Shown here piece by piece: positions 1 to 7,346 of a DNA stretch of 64,000 nt. Both the position numbers and the translations under genes were made by a program. The stretch is from Fibrobacteria bacterium AD312. GTDB taxonomy: Bacteria > Fibrobacterota > Fibrobacteria > Fibrobacterales > Fibrobacteraceae. The notes under the pieces are model-generated. The model worked only from the letters and a program-made list of their open reading frames with translations, did no database searches and was not told where the DNA came from. The stretch spans positions 29,300-93,299 of the forward strand of contig LIUM01000042.1 of NCBI GenBank assembly GCA_001462345.1, in the 5' to 3' direction. Each line of letters opens with the position of its first letter. Position 1 is the first letter of the stretch.

Positions 1-1
1 T

Positions 2-352
2 GTCTTTGCTTGGGGCGTTGCGGCAGGGGGAACCCTCGCGTTTTGTGCTGTGGCTGTAGTACTCAGCCGAACAGGATTAGGCTCAAAACATTTTTTTGAT
101 GGCATGCTTCGCTTTGCCATGCCTAATGAATCTGAAGCTCGCCTTGCTTTAGAAAAAATAATGCGAGAGAATTTAAAGACGTTTGTTTTAGTGACTATGC
201 GAGAAGTCGATGGCGGTGGTCGAATTGATGTAGCTTACCAAGTTCGCTTAAAACCAAAGTGCCCTGCGGCTGAAGTCATTGTGAACATCAATAAAGTCAA
301 GGGTTTATCTGACGTTCAATTTATGATGCAAGATGCAACGACTGAAATGTAG
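2..352 (+). CDS. DUF4956-like membrane protein, C-terminal part
   Basis: The gene is cut by the left edge: the frame is open from base 2, and a GTG at base 50 is only an internal codon. What remains starts with a hydrophobic Gly/Ala-rich segment (FAWGVAAGGTLAF) that looks like the last membrane helix, followed by a soluble domain of about 80 residues ending in a beta strand pattern (AYQVRLKP, then EVIVNINKVKGLSDVQF). This shape, a late helix and then an ACT-like cytosolic domain, fits the DUF4956 family, which is often found beside VTC-domain proteins, as here (VTC gene at 2749). The stop is 12 bases before the next gene, so it is probably in the same operon. The family assignment comes from the tail plus context and is moderately secure; the function is unknown. 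Confidence 0.6.
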   Translation, partial: VFAWGVAAGGTLAFCAVAVVLSRTGLGSKHFFDGMLRFAMPNESEARLALEKIMRENLKTFVLVTMREVDGGGRIDVAYQVRLKPKCPAAEVIVNINKVKGLSDVQFMMQDATTEM

Positions 353-364
353 AAAGGCAAAAAA

Positions 365-1381
365 ATGATAAAATATTACATATTAAAAAACAAATTATTC
401 TTTGCTTGGATTCTTTCTATTGTAGGAATTATAGTTCTTGGTTTTTTATATCAAGGCACCAACGTTATCTTTTCTGGCGTCGCTGAAGCAACAGAAACAA
501 CAGTAAGTGTACAATCTGCTGTAGAAGTGGTTACTGTTCATGTCGTTGTTGGTCAGGAGATTAAAGACGGGGATACTTTAGTGGAGCTTAGTCGCAGTGA
601 CCTGGTTCTTCGAATGAATGAAGTGAAGCGCGAATTAGATGCACTTGAAGGTCGTGGTAGTTTAAGTTCGGCGACGATTGATCAAAAAGTGGCAGAGGTC
701 AAAGCCGATTTAGCGACTAAAAAGAACATGCTTTTATTTGAGATTGAAAAACTGAAATCAGAGTATCAGAAAAATTTAGAAATGGCTTCTAAATTAAAAA
801 GTTTGTCTTCTAGTGTAGTAGCGAAAGCGGATTCAAACGATGCAATGAAAATGCGTATTCGCAATCTAGAACAAGAATTGAAAATGGTGGAAGACAATGC
901 CAATGCCCAAATTGGAATTCTTCGTGGAAGTAAAGGGTTACAAAAAACGAGTAGTGAATCAGAAGCAGAGGGGCTTCGTCGAGAACTTGAATTGTTAAAG
1001 AAAGAACAAGATGATCTTGTGATTACAAGTAAAGGAAATTGGGTGGTCGCGAGTGTAAACGTTAGAGATGGTGAAAAAGTATCAAGCTTTTCTCCAATCA
1101 TTACGTTAACTCGTAAATCGCCTTCTTTAATTCGCGGTTACATTCACGAGAGTATGTATAAGAAAATGAAGGTAGGGGCCAAGGTGAATGTTATTTCTCA
1201 GGCCGATGGGAAAAAACTAGAAGGCGAGATTATTGGTCTAAGTAGCCGAATTGTGGAATTCCCTATTCGTTTGCGTAAAGTCCCTGAAGTGATTGTCTAT
1301 GGACGAGAAGAATGCACTACTTTTAGGAGAGATGGTTTCCATTTCAGAAATTGCGGTCATAAAAAAATTATTGCAGAATGA
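365..1381 (+). CDS. HlyD-like membrane-fusion (adaptor) protein, apparent 3' frameshift
   Basis: Periplasmic adaptor of the HlyD/AcrA type, expected to link an inner-membrane transporter to an outer-membrane channel. It has one N-terminal membrane anchor (about residues 10-32), a short lipoyl-like half (VVTVHVVVGQEIKDGDTL), a long Lys/Glu-rich coiled coil (about 75-220), the second lipoyl half (GNWVVASVNVRDGEKV) and a beta-barrel domain. The tail is abnormal: after VIVYGREE at about 1310 the frame turns into Cys/Phe/Arg-rich sequence and stops at 1381. The +1 frame from about 1311 instead reads NALLLGEMVSISEIAVIKK, as expected for the end of an adaptor, and stops at 1403, giving a perfect ATGA overlap with the next gene. 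So the reading here is frameshifted by an indel, either real or a sequence error. The Shine-Dalgarno AGAAAGG precedes the ATG. No transporter partner lies inside the window. Confidence 0.8.
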   Translation: MIKYYILKNKLFFAWILSIVGIIVLGFLYQGTNVIFSGVAEATETTVSVQSAVEVVTVHVVVGQEIKDGDTLVELSRSDLVLRMNEVKRELDALEGRGSLSSATIDQKVAEVKADLATKKNMLLFEIEKLKSEYQKNLEMASKLKSLSSSVVAKADSNDAMKMRIRNLEQELKMVEDNANAQIGILRGSKGLQKTSSESEAEGLRRELELLKKEQDDLVITSKGNWVVASVNVRDGEKVSSFSPIITLTRKSPSLIRGYIHESMYKKMKVGAKVNVISQADGKKLEGEIIGLSSRIVEFPIRLRKVPEVIVYGREECTTFRRDGFHFRNCGHKKIIAE

Positions 1382-1399
1382 TGATTCGGAGGAGAATAA

Positions 1400-2749
1400 A
1401 TGAATAAAATAAGTTTTATTTGTTTATTAATGACATCGGCCTTGATGGCGACTCCTTTAACTTGGGATCGTCTTGTGAAGTCTGCTGACGAAGATCCCGT
1501 GTTAAAAACAGCAGATCGTCGAATCGGATCCATTTCTTCAGGGCCAACTACAAAGCTTTGGGACGATTTAGAACTACGTTATAAATTAGGTGGGTTCGGC
1601 TTTTTAGAACACGATATAGAATTACGCCTGAAACCAAACTCCGTTGGTGAACAAAAGGCAACACGAAAGTACTGGAAAGCTCAGAAAAGTTACCAGCAAG
1701 CACGTTATAATGTTGATAAATCTTATTTAATCTATGATCGATATGAAAGAGCTCTTCGTTATGTCATTCGTCAAAAAATGGCGACGATTAATGAAGAATT
1801 ATATCAAGTGAATCAAGATCGAATTACAGTACTTCATGCTAGAGCTGGTTCTGAAACATTCAATGCGGTTGATTTGATGAGTGCTATTGAAAAAACAGCA
1901 GCCTTAAGAGCTGAATTAATTGCAGATAGTACAGCCCTTCGTGATACAGAAATGAAATTGCGCTCTTGGGTTGCGTTTGATTCTATTTCTTTAGATACTT
2001 CTTGGCTCCCAACAATGGAAGAATTGAATGCGACTCTACAGCAAAAATCTCATGTAGACAGCACGTTCCCATTAATTGCAATGGCAAAAGGAAAGTGGAA
2101 TGTCAATGAAGAGCGTCTTATACAAGAAAATGCGGGTGATCGAGATTTTATTTCCTATATCGGTTTAGGCTATAAACATGTGATTGCTGAAAAAAAATAC
2201 AAATGGATTGATAACATGGATTATACCCTTAATCCAGATCAGTATTCCGAATGGGGAGATGCCTGTAACATGGAAGCGACTTGTGAGGCTTGGTTACTTT
2301 CTCGTTCAGAAGATGATCGCCGTATGATTGATAAGTTTTATTTGAATATTGGAATTAAATTGCCTTTCTTTTCAAATAACAATGACGATTTGATGCGCCG
2401 TCAAATTTCTGTATTAGATGCGGAAAGCGATTATTTAGATGAGTATAGAGATTTAGATCAAAAAGTGGCTCGTTTACATGAAGAAATCGTAGCTTTAATT
2501 GCTCAGTGGAAAGTGCAAAAGGATTTTGTGGCTCAAGTGGATGCAGGTAGTGTTTTCCAAGAGTTTGCTGCCATGGCTAGCTCTGACCCATTACTCCTTT
2601 TACGTGCAAAAGAAAGTGTTTTAGAAAGCACCTTAAAGGCAGTCAAGTTAGAATATGACATTTTTCAGAGATATCTAATTCTATTAGATTATGCAGGTGT
2701 ATTTTCTCGAAGCGATATCAGCAATCATCTTAAAGCTGGATTAAAATAA
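1400..2749 (+). CDS. TolC-like outer-membrane channel protein
   Basis: A 449-residue exported protein with a short signal peptide (MNKISFICLLMTSALMA) followed by long amphipathic helical stretches. The regions around residues 85-190 and 340-440 are helical and rich in Lys/Glu/Gln with few prolines, the two-fold helical-hairpin pattern of the outer-membrane efflux family (TolC/OEP). A central, less regular insert (about 235-320) holds aromatic and acidic residues. Length is close to the family norm of 430-480. It directly follows the adaptor gene (ATGA overlap if the adaptor frame is restored) behind the strong Shine-Dalgarno GGAGGAG, and its stop overlaps the VTC gene start (TAATG). Pairing with the adaptor implies a trans-envelope export route. 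The family call rests on fold pattern and context rather than a signature motif. Confidence 0.65.
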   Translation: MNKISFICLLMTSALMATPLTWDRLVKSADEDPVLKTADRRIGSISSGPTTKLWDDLELRYKLGGFGFLEHDIELRLKPNSVGEQKATRKYWKAQKSYQQARYNVDKSYLIYDRYERALRYVIRQKMATINEELYQVNQDRITVLHARAGSETFNAVDLMSAIEKTAALRAELIADSTALRDTEMKLRSWVAFDSISLDTSWLPTMEELNATLQQKSHVDSTFPLIAMAKGKWNVNEERLIQENAGDRDFISYIGLGYKHVIAEKKYKWIDNMDYTLNPDQYSEWGDACNMEATCEAWLLSRSEDDRRMIDKFYLNIGIKLPFFSNNNDDLMRRQISVLDAESDYLDEYRDLDQKVARLHEEIVALIAQWKVQKDFVAQVDAGSVFQEFAAMASSDPLLLLRAKESVLESTLKAVKLEYDIFQRYLILLDYAGVFSRSDISNHLKAGLK

Positions 2750-3570
2750 TGGCTGGAGCTCGTGGCTTTAGCACACTCGAACGATTTGAACTGAAATATC
2801 ATATTCCAGTTTCTTGGGCTGATCGTATTGGAAGTTTAATTGCTCCATATTGTGAAGAAGACTATTATTCTAAAATTACTCCTGGCGGTTTTTATTGGAT
2901 TACAAACCTTTATTTGGATTCGCCAAGGTGGACTTTTTTAAATTGGAAAAAAGCGGGCCTATTAGATCGTTTTAATATGAGAGTGCGTACTTATGGAGAA
3001 CATCCTGATCCAGAAGGTGTTTTTCATTTTGAAGTCAAAAGAAAGATAAAATCCGTTTGTTATAAAAGTAGAGCGACGATTAAAGGGGCTAAGCCTTCAG
3101 TCGTATTTAATCAGTCTCCAGAACATTGGCATGCTAAATCAGAACGAGATGTAAAATACCTTAAAGATTTTCTTTATAAAACAACGCTTCATAATGCTAA
3201 GCCTCGTTTATTAACCCAATATAAGCGAAGAGCTTGGTTTGGAATCACAGAAGAATATTCACGAGTTACAATTGATACTGGCATGCGGTTCCGTGAAGAA
3301 AATGGATTTGATTATTCTGTAAATCCTCAATACATGCATTCTACGGGATTGCCCAAGTTTTTTGCTCCTGCTTGCGATGCTGTTTTGGAGTTGAAATGCC
3401 CATGTTCACAAGTGCCGTTTTGGATGATTGATTTGATTAAAATATTAAATTTAAAACAAGGTGGGTTTTCTAAGTTCGGTAACGCTGCTGCAGAGTGGAT
3501 GCGAGTATATGAAAATCCTAGAGGGTTCAAAACCCCTCTATATACCAGTTTAGCTGGAAATTTTTTCTAA
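2749..3570 (+). CDS. VTC-domain protein (polyphosphate polymerase-like)
   Basis: CYTH/triphosphate-tunnel family protein related to the catalytic domain of yeast Vtc4, which makes polyphosphate from ATP. The tunnel-lining motifs are all visible in order: ERFELKYHIP (residues 11-20), TNLYLDSP, RFNMRVRTYG, FHFEVKRK with KSRATI, QYKRRAWFG, SRVTIDTGMRF, AVLELKC and GGFSKFGNA. The conserved basic residues and glutamates expected for phosphate-chain and metal binding are present, so the enzyme is probably active. At 273 residues it is a stand-alone catalytic domain with no SPX domain and no membrane helix. Its start overlaps the stop of the TolC-like gene (TAATG), which points to translational coupling. 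The substrate and product in this operon are inferred from family knowledge. Confidence 0.88.
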   Translation: MAGARGFSTLERFELKYHIPVSWADRIGSLIAPYCEEDYYSKITPGGFYWITNLYLDSPRWTFLNWKKAGLLDRFNMRVRTYGEHPDPEGVFHFEVKRKIKSVCYKSRATIKGAKPSVVFNQSPEHWHAKSERDVKYLKDFLYKTTLHNAKPRLLTQYKRRAWFGITEEYSRVTIDTGMRFREENGFDYSVNPQYMHSTGLPKFFAPACDAVLELKCPCSQVPFWMIDLIKILNLKQGGFSKFGNAAAEWMRVYENPRGFKTPLYTSLAGNFF

Positions 3571-3581
3571 AGGAAGTCATT

Positions 3582-5117
3582 ATGAGAAAGTTATTTTTAA
3601 CTACAACTATTCTTTTCTCTTCTCTTTTTTGTTTAGTGAGTTGTTCTGATGAACCTATTGTAAAAAAGGATGACTCTCCTGTTTTAGGGTGCACTGAAAT
3701 CATGTACAATACAGGAACTGATTCTCTAGAGTTTGTGGAATTAAAAATAATGAGTGGGCCTTCCATTGTTGATATGGCTGCGTTGAACCTTCGTCTTGAA
3801 GGAGTCGTGGATTTTACGTTCCCTAATCAGCCTTTAGATACGGGTGAGTATATTGTGGTGACGAATGATCCCGTTTTATTTAAAGCAAAATACCCACAGT
3901 TTACTGGCCGTCTTTTTGGCCCTTGGGATCTTGATGAGGAAGGCGTTCTTCCAAAATTACCAGCGGAAGGTGATAATGTCGAAATTAAGTTAACTGGTAA
4001 AGGGGATGTTTCTTGTAGCTTTAGTGGAGAACCACCTTGGCCAAGTTTAGCTAATGGGAAAGGACGCTCTTTGGTCTATTTAGGAGGTGGGTTGAATTCT
4101 ACTCATGCAGAAGCTTGGGCTGCTCATGCTACAGATGGCGGTAATCCAGGCGGCCCTGATACTTATATTCCGACATTAACTGTTCGTATTAATGAAGTGG
4201 CGCCTGTATTAGAAGGAAATGCTAGTTGGGTGGAAATTTATAATTCGGGTACAGAGTCTGTTGATTTAAGTGGCTGGGAATTTGAGTACACGACTAAAAA
4301 CAAGACATATACTTTAGCTGAAGGGACTGTTGTTGGGCCAAAAGCGTATTTGGTTTTAGATGGAACAGAAATAACTGGTGATTTCGGGACTGATGGGCTT
4401 TATGTTACTGCAAATGGCTCAGATTACTATTTGAGAGAAGTAGTTCAGGGTGTGAAAACAGGCGCTGAAACAAGCTTAAAGGCTTCTGCAGGTCTTTATA
4501 CAAGTGGTTTTATGGACTTAGTGGATGGCAGCATAGCACAAGGGAGTTTAGCTACTCCTACTCCTGGTGCTGCAAATGATAAACTAATCGCTGGGCCAGT
4601 TTTCATTAATGAAATTCATTACCATCCAGTGGATACAGAAAACCCAGAATTGCGTCGTCAAGAAGTAGAGTTTTTAGAATTGATTAATAAGAGTGAAGAG
4701 GATATTTCATTTAACCCAATCATTCTTGAAAAACCAGGGTATTGGAAAGTGGATGGCATAAAAATGTCTTTTGTTTCACCTGCATCTATCCCAGCAAATG
4801 GTTTTGCTCTTCTTATTGAATCCACTGCTGATAGTGCTTTCTTCCGTCAGTATAATAACATTTCTGCAAATGTTCCTATTTACTATTACCAAGGAAAGCT
4901 TTCTAATCGAGGAGAATTATTAGTTTTGAAACGCCCTTATAGTTATGATGCGAATGAATGGTATTTCTCTTTTGAAGATGCTGTTTTGTATTCGGATGAT
5001 TGGGATGGAACGAGAGAAGCGGACGGCTTAGGAAAAAGTTTACAGCGTACCGATTATACTTCTATGGGTTATGAATCAGGTGCTTGGAAAGCCGCTATTC
5101 CAACTCCTGGTCGTTAA
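3582..5117 (+). CDS. Lipoprotein with three lamin-tail-like (LTD) domains
   Basis: A 511-residue predicted outer-membrane or surface lipoprotein. The signal peptide ends in a lipobox (LVSC, Cys at about residue 21). Three repeats of a lamin-tail-like beta domain follow: about residues 33-190 (starts CTEIMYN, with EFVELKI), 203-330 (RINEVAPV, then WVEIYNSG and LSGWEFEY) and 341-511 (FINEIHYHP, then EFLELINKS). LTD domains occur in cell-surface proteins of this bacterial assemblage, often beside CotH-type kinases and VTC proteins; no CotH is present here. It is the last gene of the VTC operon, 11 bases after the polymerase gene, with the Shine-Dalgarno AGGAAG and a terminator about 45 bases downstream. 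It probably gives the system a surface-exposed binding or adhesive part; this role is inferred. Confidence 0.75.
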   Translation: MRKLFLTTTILFSSLFCLVSCSDEPIVKKDDSPVLGCTEIMYNTGTDSLEFVELKIMSGPSIVDMAALNLRLEGVVDFTFPNQPLDTGEYIVVTNDPVLFKAKYPQFTGRLFGPWDLDEEGVLPKLPAEGDNVEIKLTGKGDVSCSFSGEPPWPSLANGKGRSLVYLGGGLNSTHAEAWAAHATDGGNPGGPDTYIPTLTVRINEVAPVLEGNASWVEIYNSGTESVDLSGWEFEYTTKNKTYTLAEGTVVGPKAYLVLDGTEITGDFGTDGLYVTANGSDYYLREVVQGVKTGAETSLKASAGLYTSGFMDLVDGSIAQGSLATPTPGAANDKLIAGPVFINEIHYHPVDTENPELRRQEVEFLELINKSEEDISFNPIILEKPGYWKVDGIKMSFVSPASIPANGFALLIESTADSAFFRQYNNISANVPIYYYQGKLSNRGELLVLKRPYSYDANEWYFSFEDAVLYSDDWDGTREADGLGKSLQRTDYTSMGYESGAWKAAIPTPGR

Positions 5118-5160
5118 TAAAAAACATTTTTTCTCAATTAACAGAAAATTGGAAACCATA

Positions 5161-5195
5161 AAAAAAAGACCTTGCCTTTAAGGCGGTCTTTTTTT
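5161..5195 (+). terminator. Rho-independent terminator of the VTC operon
   Basis: An A-tract and GACC pair with GGTC and a T-tract around an inner GCC/GGC pairing, followed by seven T residues. It lies 44 bases after the LTD lipoprotein stop and ends that operon. The A/T symmetry could let it work weakly in both directions. Confidence 0.9.
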
Positions 5196-5249
5196 GTATT
5201 TTTATATATGTAAAAAAGCCCTGTGGGCAAATTCATAAGGAGATTATAA

Positions 5250-5963
5250 ATGATTTTTGATCCTTTATATATGGCTATTTTGGTTATTGGCCTTGTTTTA
5301 TCTGGAATCACTTCTTTTATGGTTTCAAGTCGTTTTAAGGCTGGCCAAAAAGTTCGAATTCAAAGCGGCCTTACTGGAGCTGAAGTGGCAAAAGCGATTC
5401 TTGCTGATGCGGGTGTAACAGATGTTACCATTCATGAAGCCAGAGGTTTTTTAGCAGATCACTACAATCCATTAAACAAGACGTTGCATTTATCTAAAGA
5501 TGTTTATCATGGTACAAATGCTAGTGCCGCTGGTGTGGCTGCTCATGAGGTAGGGCATGCTCTACAGCATGCTGAAAACTACTTTCCTATGTGGCTCCGT
5601 TCGTTTATCGTTCCAGCAGCTAATATTGGCTCGAATTTGGGTCCATGGCTTGTGATTATTGGTATTGTTTTGATGAGTGTTCAATCGTTAGGTTTTGGTC
5701 AATCCGTCGCCATTTTTGGTGTGGCACTTTTTGCTTTGTCGACTGTTTTTACTTTTGTCACGGTGCCAGTAGAATTTGATGCATCTAACCGAGCAAAAAA
5801 GCGTTTACAAGTATTAAATATTGTGCAACAAGGCCGAGAATATAAAGCTGTTTCAGCGGTTCTTTTGGCTGCTGGGCTGACTTATGTCGCGGCTGCTATT
5901 CAATCATTAATGCAACTAGTTTACTGGGCTATTCGCGCTGGTTTATTAAGAAATAATGATTGA
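5250..5963 (+). CDS. YugP-type membrane zinc metalloprotease
   Basis: Integral-membrane zinc-dependent protease of the YugP family (Pfam Zn_peptidase_2). An N-terminal membrane helix (about residues 8-26) is followed by a soluble segment, the zinc motif HEVGH at residues 99-103 with the surrounding AAHEVGHALQH signature, and then several hydrophobic helices (about 117-170 and 200-230). The third-ligand region PVEFDASNRAKK (Glu about 175) is also intact, so the active site looks complete. Length (237 residues) is normal for the family. It starts behind a clear AAGGAG. The next small gene begins 11 bases after its stop, suggesting co-transcription. The physiological substrate of this family is not established. 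Confidence 0.9.
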   Translation: MIFDPLYMAILVIGLVLSGITSFMVSSRFKAGQKVRIQSGLTGAEVAKAILADAGVTDVTIHEARGFLADHYNPLNKTLHLSKDVYHGTNASAAGVAAHEVGHALQHAENYFPMWLRSFIVPAANIGSNLGPWLVIIGIVLMSVQSLGFGQSVAIFGVALFALSTVFTFVTVPVEFDASNRAKKRLQVLNIVQQGREYKAVSAVLLAAGLTYVAAAIQSLMQLVYWAIRAGLLRNND

Positions 5964-5974
5964 GGATTATTGAT

Positions 5975-6259
5975 ATGGCTGTAAAAACAATTTCGGTAGA
6001 ATGCCCATGTTGTAAGGGGACTCTTGTGGTTGATCCAGAAACAGGATCCGTTTTAAGTCATCAGGAATATAAAAAAGAAAAGCTTTCTTTAGATGCTTTT
6101 ATGTCTCAGCAGAAAAATAGAGCCGCTGAGTTAGACGCTAAATTTGAAGCAGCGAAAGAAAAAGAAAAACACAAACTCGATTTGATAGAAAAAAAATTTC
6201 AAGCCGCGAAAGAGAATAAGAACCTTAAAGATCCTCCTCCAACGGTATTGTGGGATTAA
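5975..6259 (+). CDS. Small protein with CPCC zinc-ribbon-like start and coiled coil
   Basis: A 94-residue protein of unknown function. Near the N-terminus it carries VECPCCKGTLVVD, a two-cysteine knuckle as in zinc ribbons but with only one Cys pair, so metal binding would need dimers or a partner. About residues 35-85 are Lys/Glu/Ala-rich and predicted coiled coil, and the protein ends in a proline-rich tip (DPPPTVLWD). The ATG at 5975 is chosen over an upstream in-frame TTG at 5960 because the TGAGGA at 5961-5966 is correctly spaced for it. It follows the YugP gene closely. Its last 35 bases overlap scpA, which reads towards it from the other strand. Confidence 0.7.
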   Translation: MAVKTISVECPCCKGTLVVDPETGSVLSHQEYKKEKLSLDAFMSQQKNRAAELDAKFEAAKEKEKHKLDLIEKKFQAAKENKNLKDPPPTVLWD

Positions 6260-7328
6260 TTTCTTTTTCTTCAAACTCGTTTTTTGTTGCTGATTTATTT
6301 TCGTCTTCTGAAGATAATTCAGGAGTAGGCTCTGTTTCTTGTATAGCTTCTATTGAAGACGCTGATTCGGTAAGAGATATACGCCCTTCAAGCATCGCCA
6401 GAAGGTCTTCTTCTTGAATAGATTTACCTTGAGAAGCCCAGAGAACGGCCTCACGCATGACTGCATCAATAGACGCTGCTTTGTTTTGAGCTAAACTCGA
6501 TTCGCGTTCGCGAAGGGCATCAATTAAGCCTTGCTTGAATTCAGGGTCTTTAGAAAGAATCACGGTTTCATTTGACATTTCATCGGCATAGTCATTATTA
6601 TTCTTTTTGCGATAAAGCCAGATGGGGCCAAATGGTTCGCCTTGTCTAAAAACGACTTCGTCCGTTTTGATCATTTCCATAAGTGCCATAAAAGTAACAG
6701 CGGCAACGATAGGGTGCTGATCTCTTCCTAGTAAATCTTCAAATAAAGCTCTACCATGAGCGGAGAGGTAGTTGCTAATTACCTGTTGACGGTCTTCGAT
6801 CGTGACGTAGTCAAGTTCAATATGATGAATAGTTTCTGCGTTTCTAGCTTTTAGACTTTTTTGATAAGCTCTAAATAGCTGCCAAATATTAGCATCGGCA
6901 AGAGTCTCTTCTTCATTGGTTGATTTTTCTAAGCGCCCCCTATAAAAAGTTCCAAAGTTTTCCAGTTCTTTTTCTTGAAGCTCTTTAGCTACTTGTTTAT
7001 AGCGTTGGTATTCGAGCATTTCTCTTAAAAGCTGCTCGCGGTCTTCAGAAAATTCAAGAAGTTCTTCTTCACTTTGAGCCTCTTTTGGGAGAAGTTCTCT
7101 GACTTTTAATGCCATCAAACGGCTTGCCATCAAAAGAAAGTCACCTGCGGCAGATAAGTCCGCTTGTGCTAAGTCTTTAATCCAAGTTAAATATTGGTCC
7201 GTTATTTCTGCAATGGAAATTTCACCTGGGTTCACTTCATTTTTTTGAACCAAGTAAAGTAAAAGATCCATTGGACCTTCAAAAGCGCCGATGCGGACTT
7301 CGTAATCTTCTTTTTCAGAAATAATCAT
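6225..7328 (-). CDS. scpA: Segregation and condensation protein A
   Basis: ScpA is the kleisin subunit that, with ScpB and SMC, compacts and segregates the chromosome. The N-terminal kleisin motif is typical (VRIGAFEGPMDLLLYLV, residues 11-27), followed by the ISIAEITDQYL segment and the leucine-rich region LLMASRLMALKVRELLP. The C-terminal winged-helix part is present (VTFMALMEMIKTDEVVFRQGEPFGPI, about residues 212-237). At 367 residues it is longer than the usual 240-270 because of an acidic C-terminal extension rich in Glu and Ser. It sits 18 bases downstream of glmS on the same strand and is probably co-transcribed. No scpB is seen beside it. Confidence 0.92.
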   Translation of the reverse strand: MIISEKEDYEVRIGAFEGPMDLLLYLVQKNEVNPGEISIAEITDQYLTWIKDLAQADLSAAGDFLLMASRLMALKVRELLPKEAQSEEELLEFSEDREQLLREMLEYQRYKQVAKELQEKELENFGTFYRGRLEKSTNEEETLADANIWQLFRAYQKSLKARNAETIHHIELDYVTIEDRQQVISNYLSAHGRALFEDLLGRDQHPIVAAVTFMALMEMIKTDEVVFRQGEPFGPIWLYRKKNNNDYADEMSNETVILSKDPEFKQGLIDALRERESSLAQNKAASIDAVMREAVLWASQGKSIQEEDLLAMLEGRISLTESASSIEAIQETEPTPELSSEDENKSATKNEFEEKEINPTIPLEEDL

Positions 7329-7346
7329 AAAAGAAAAGATAAATAA

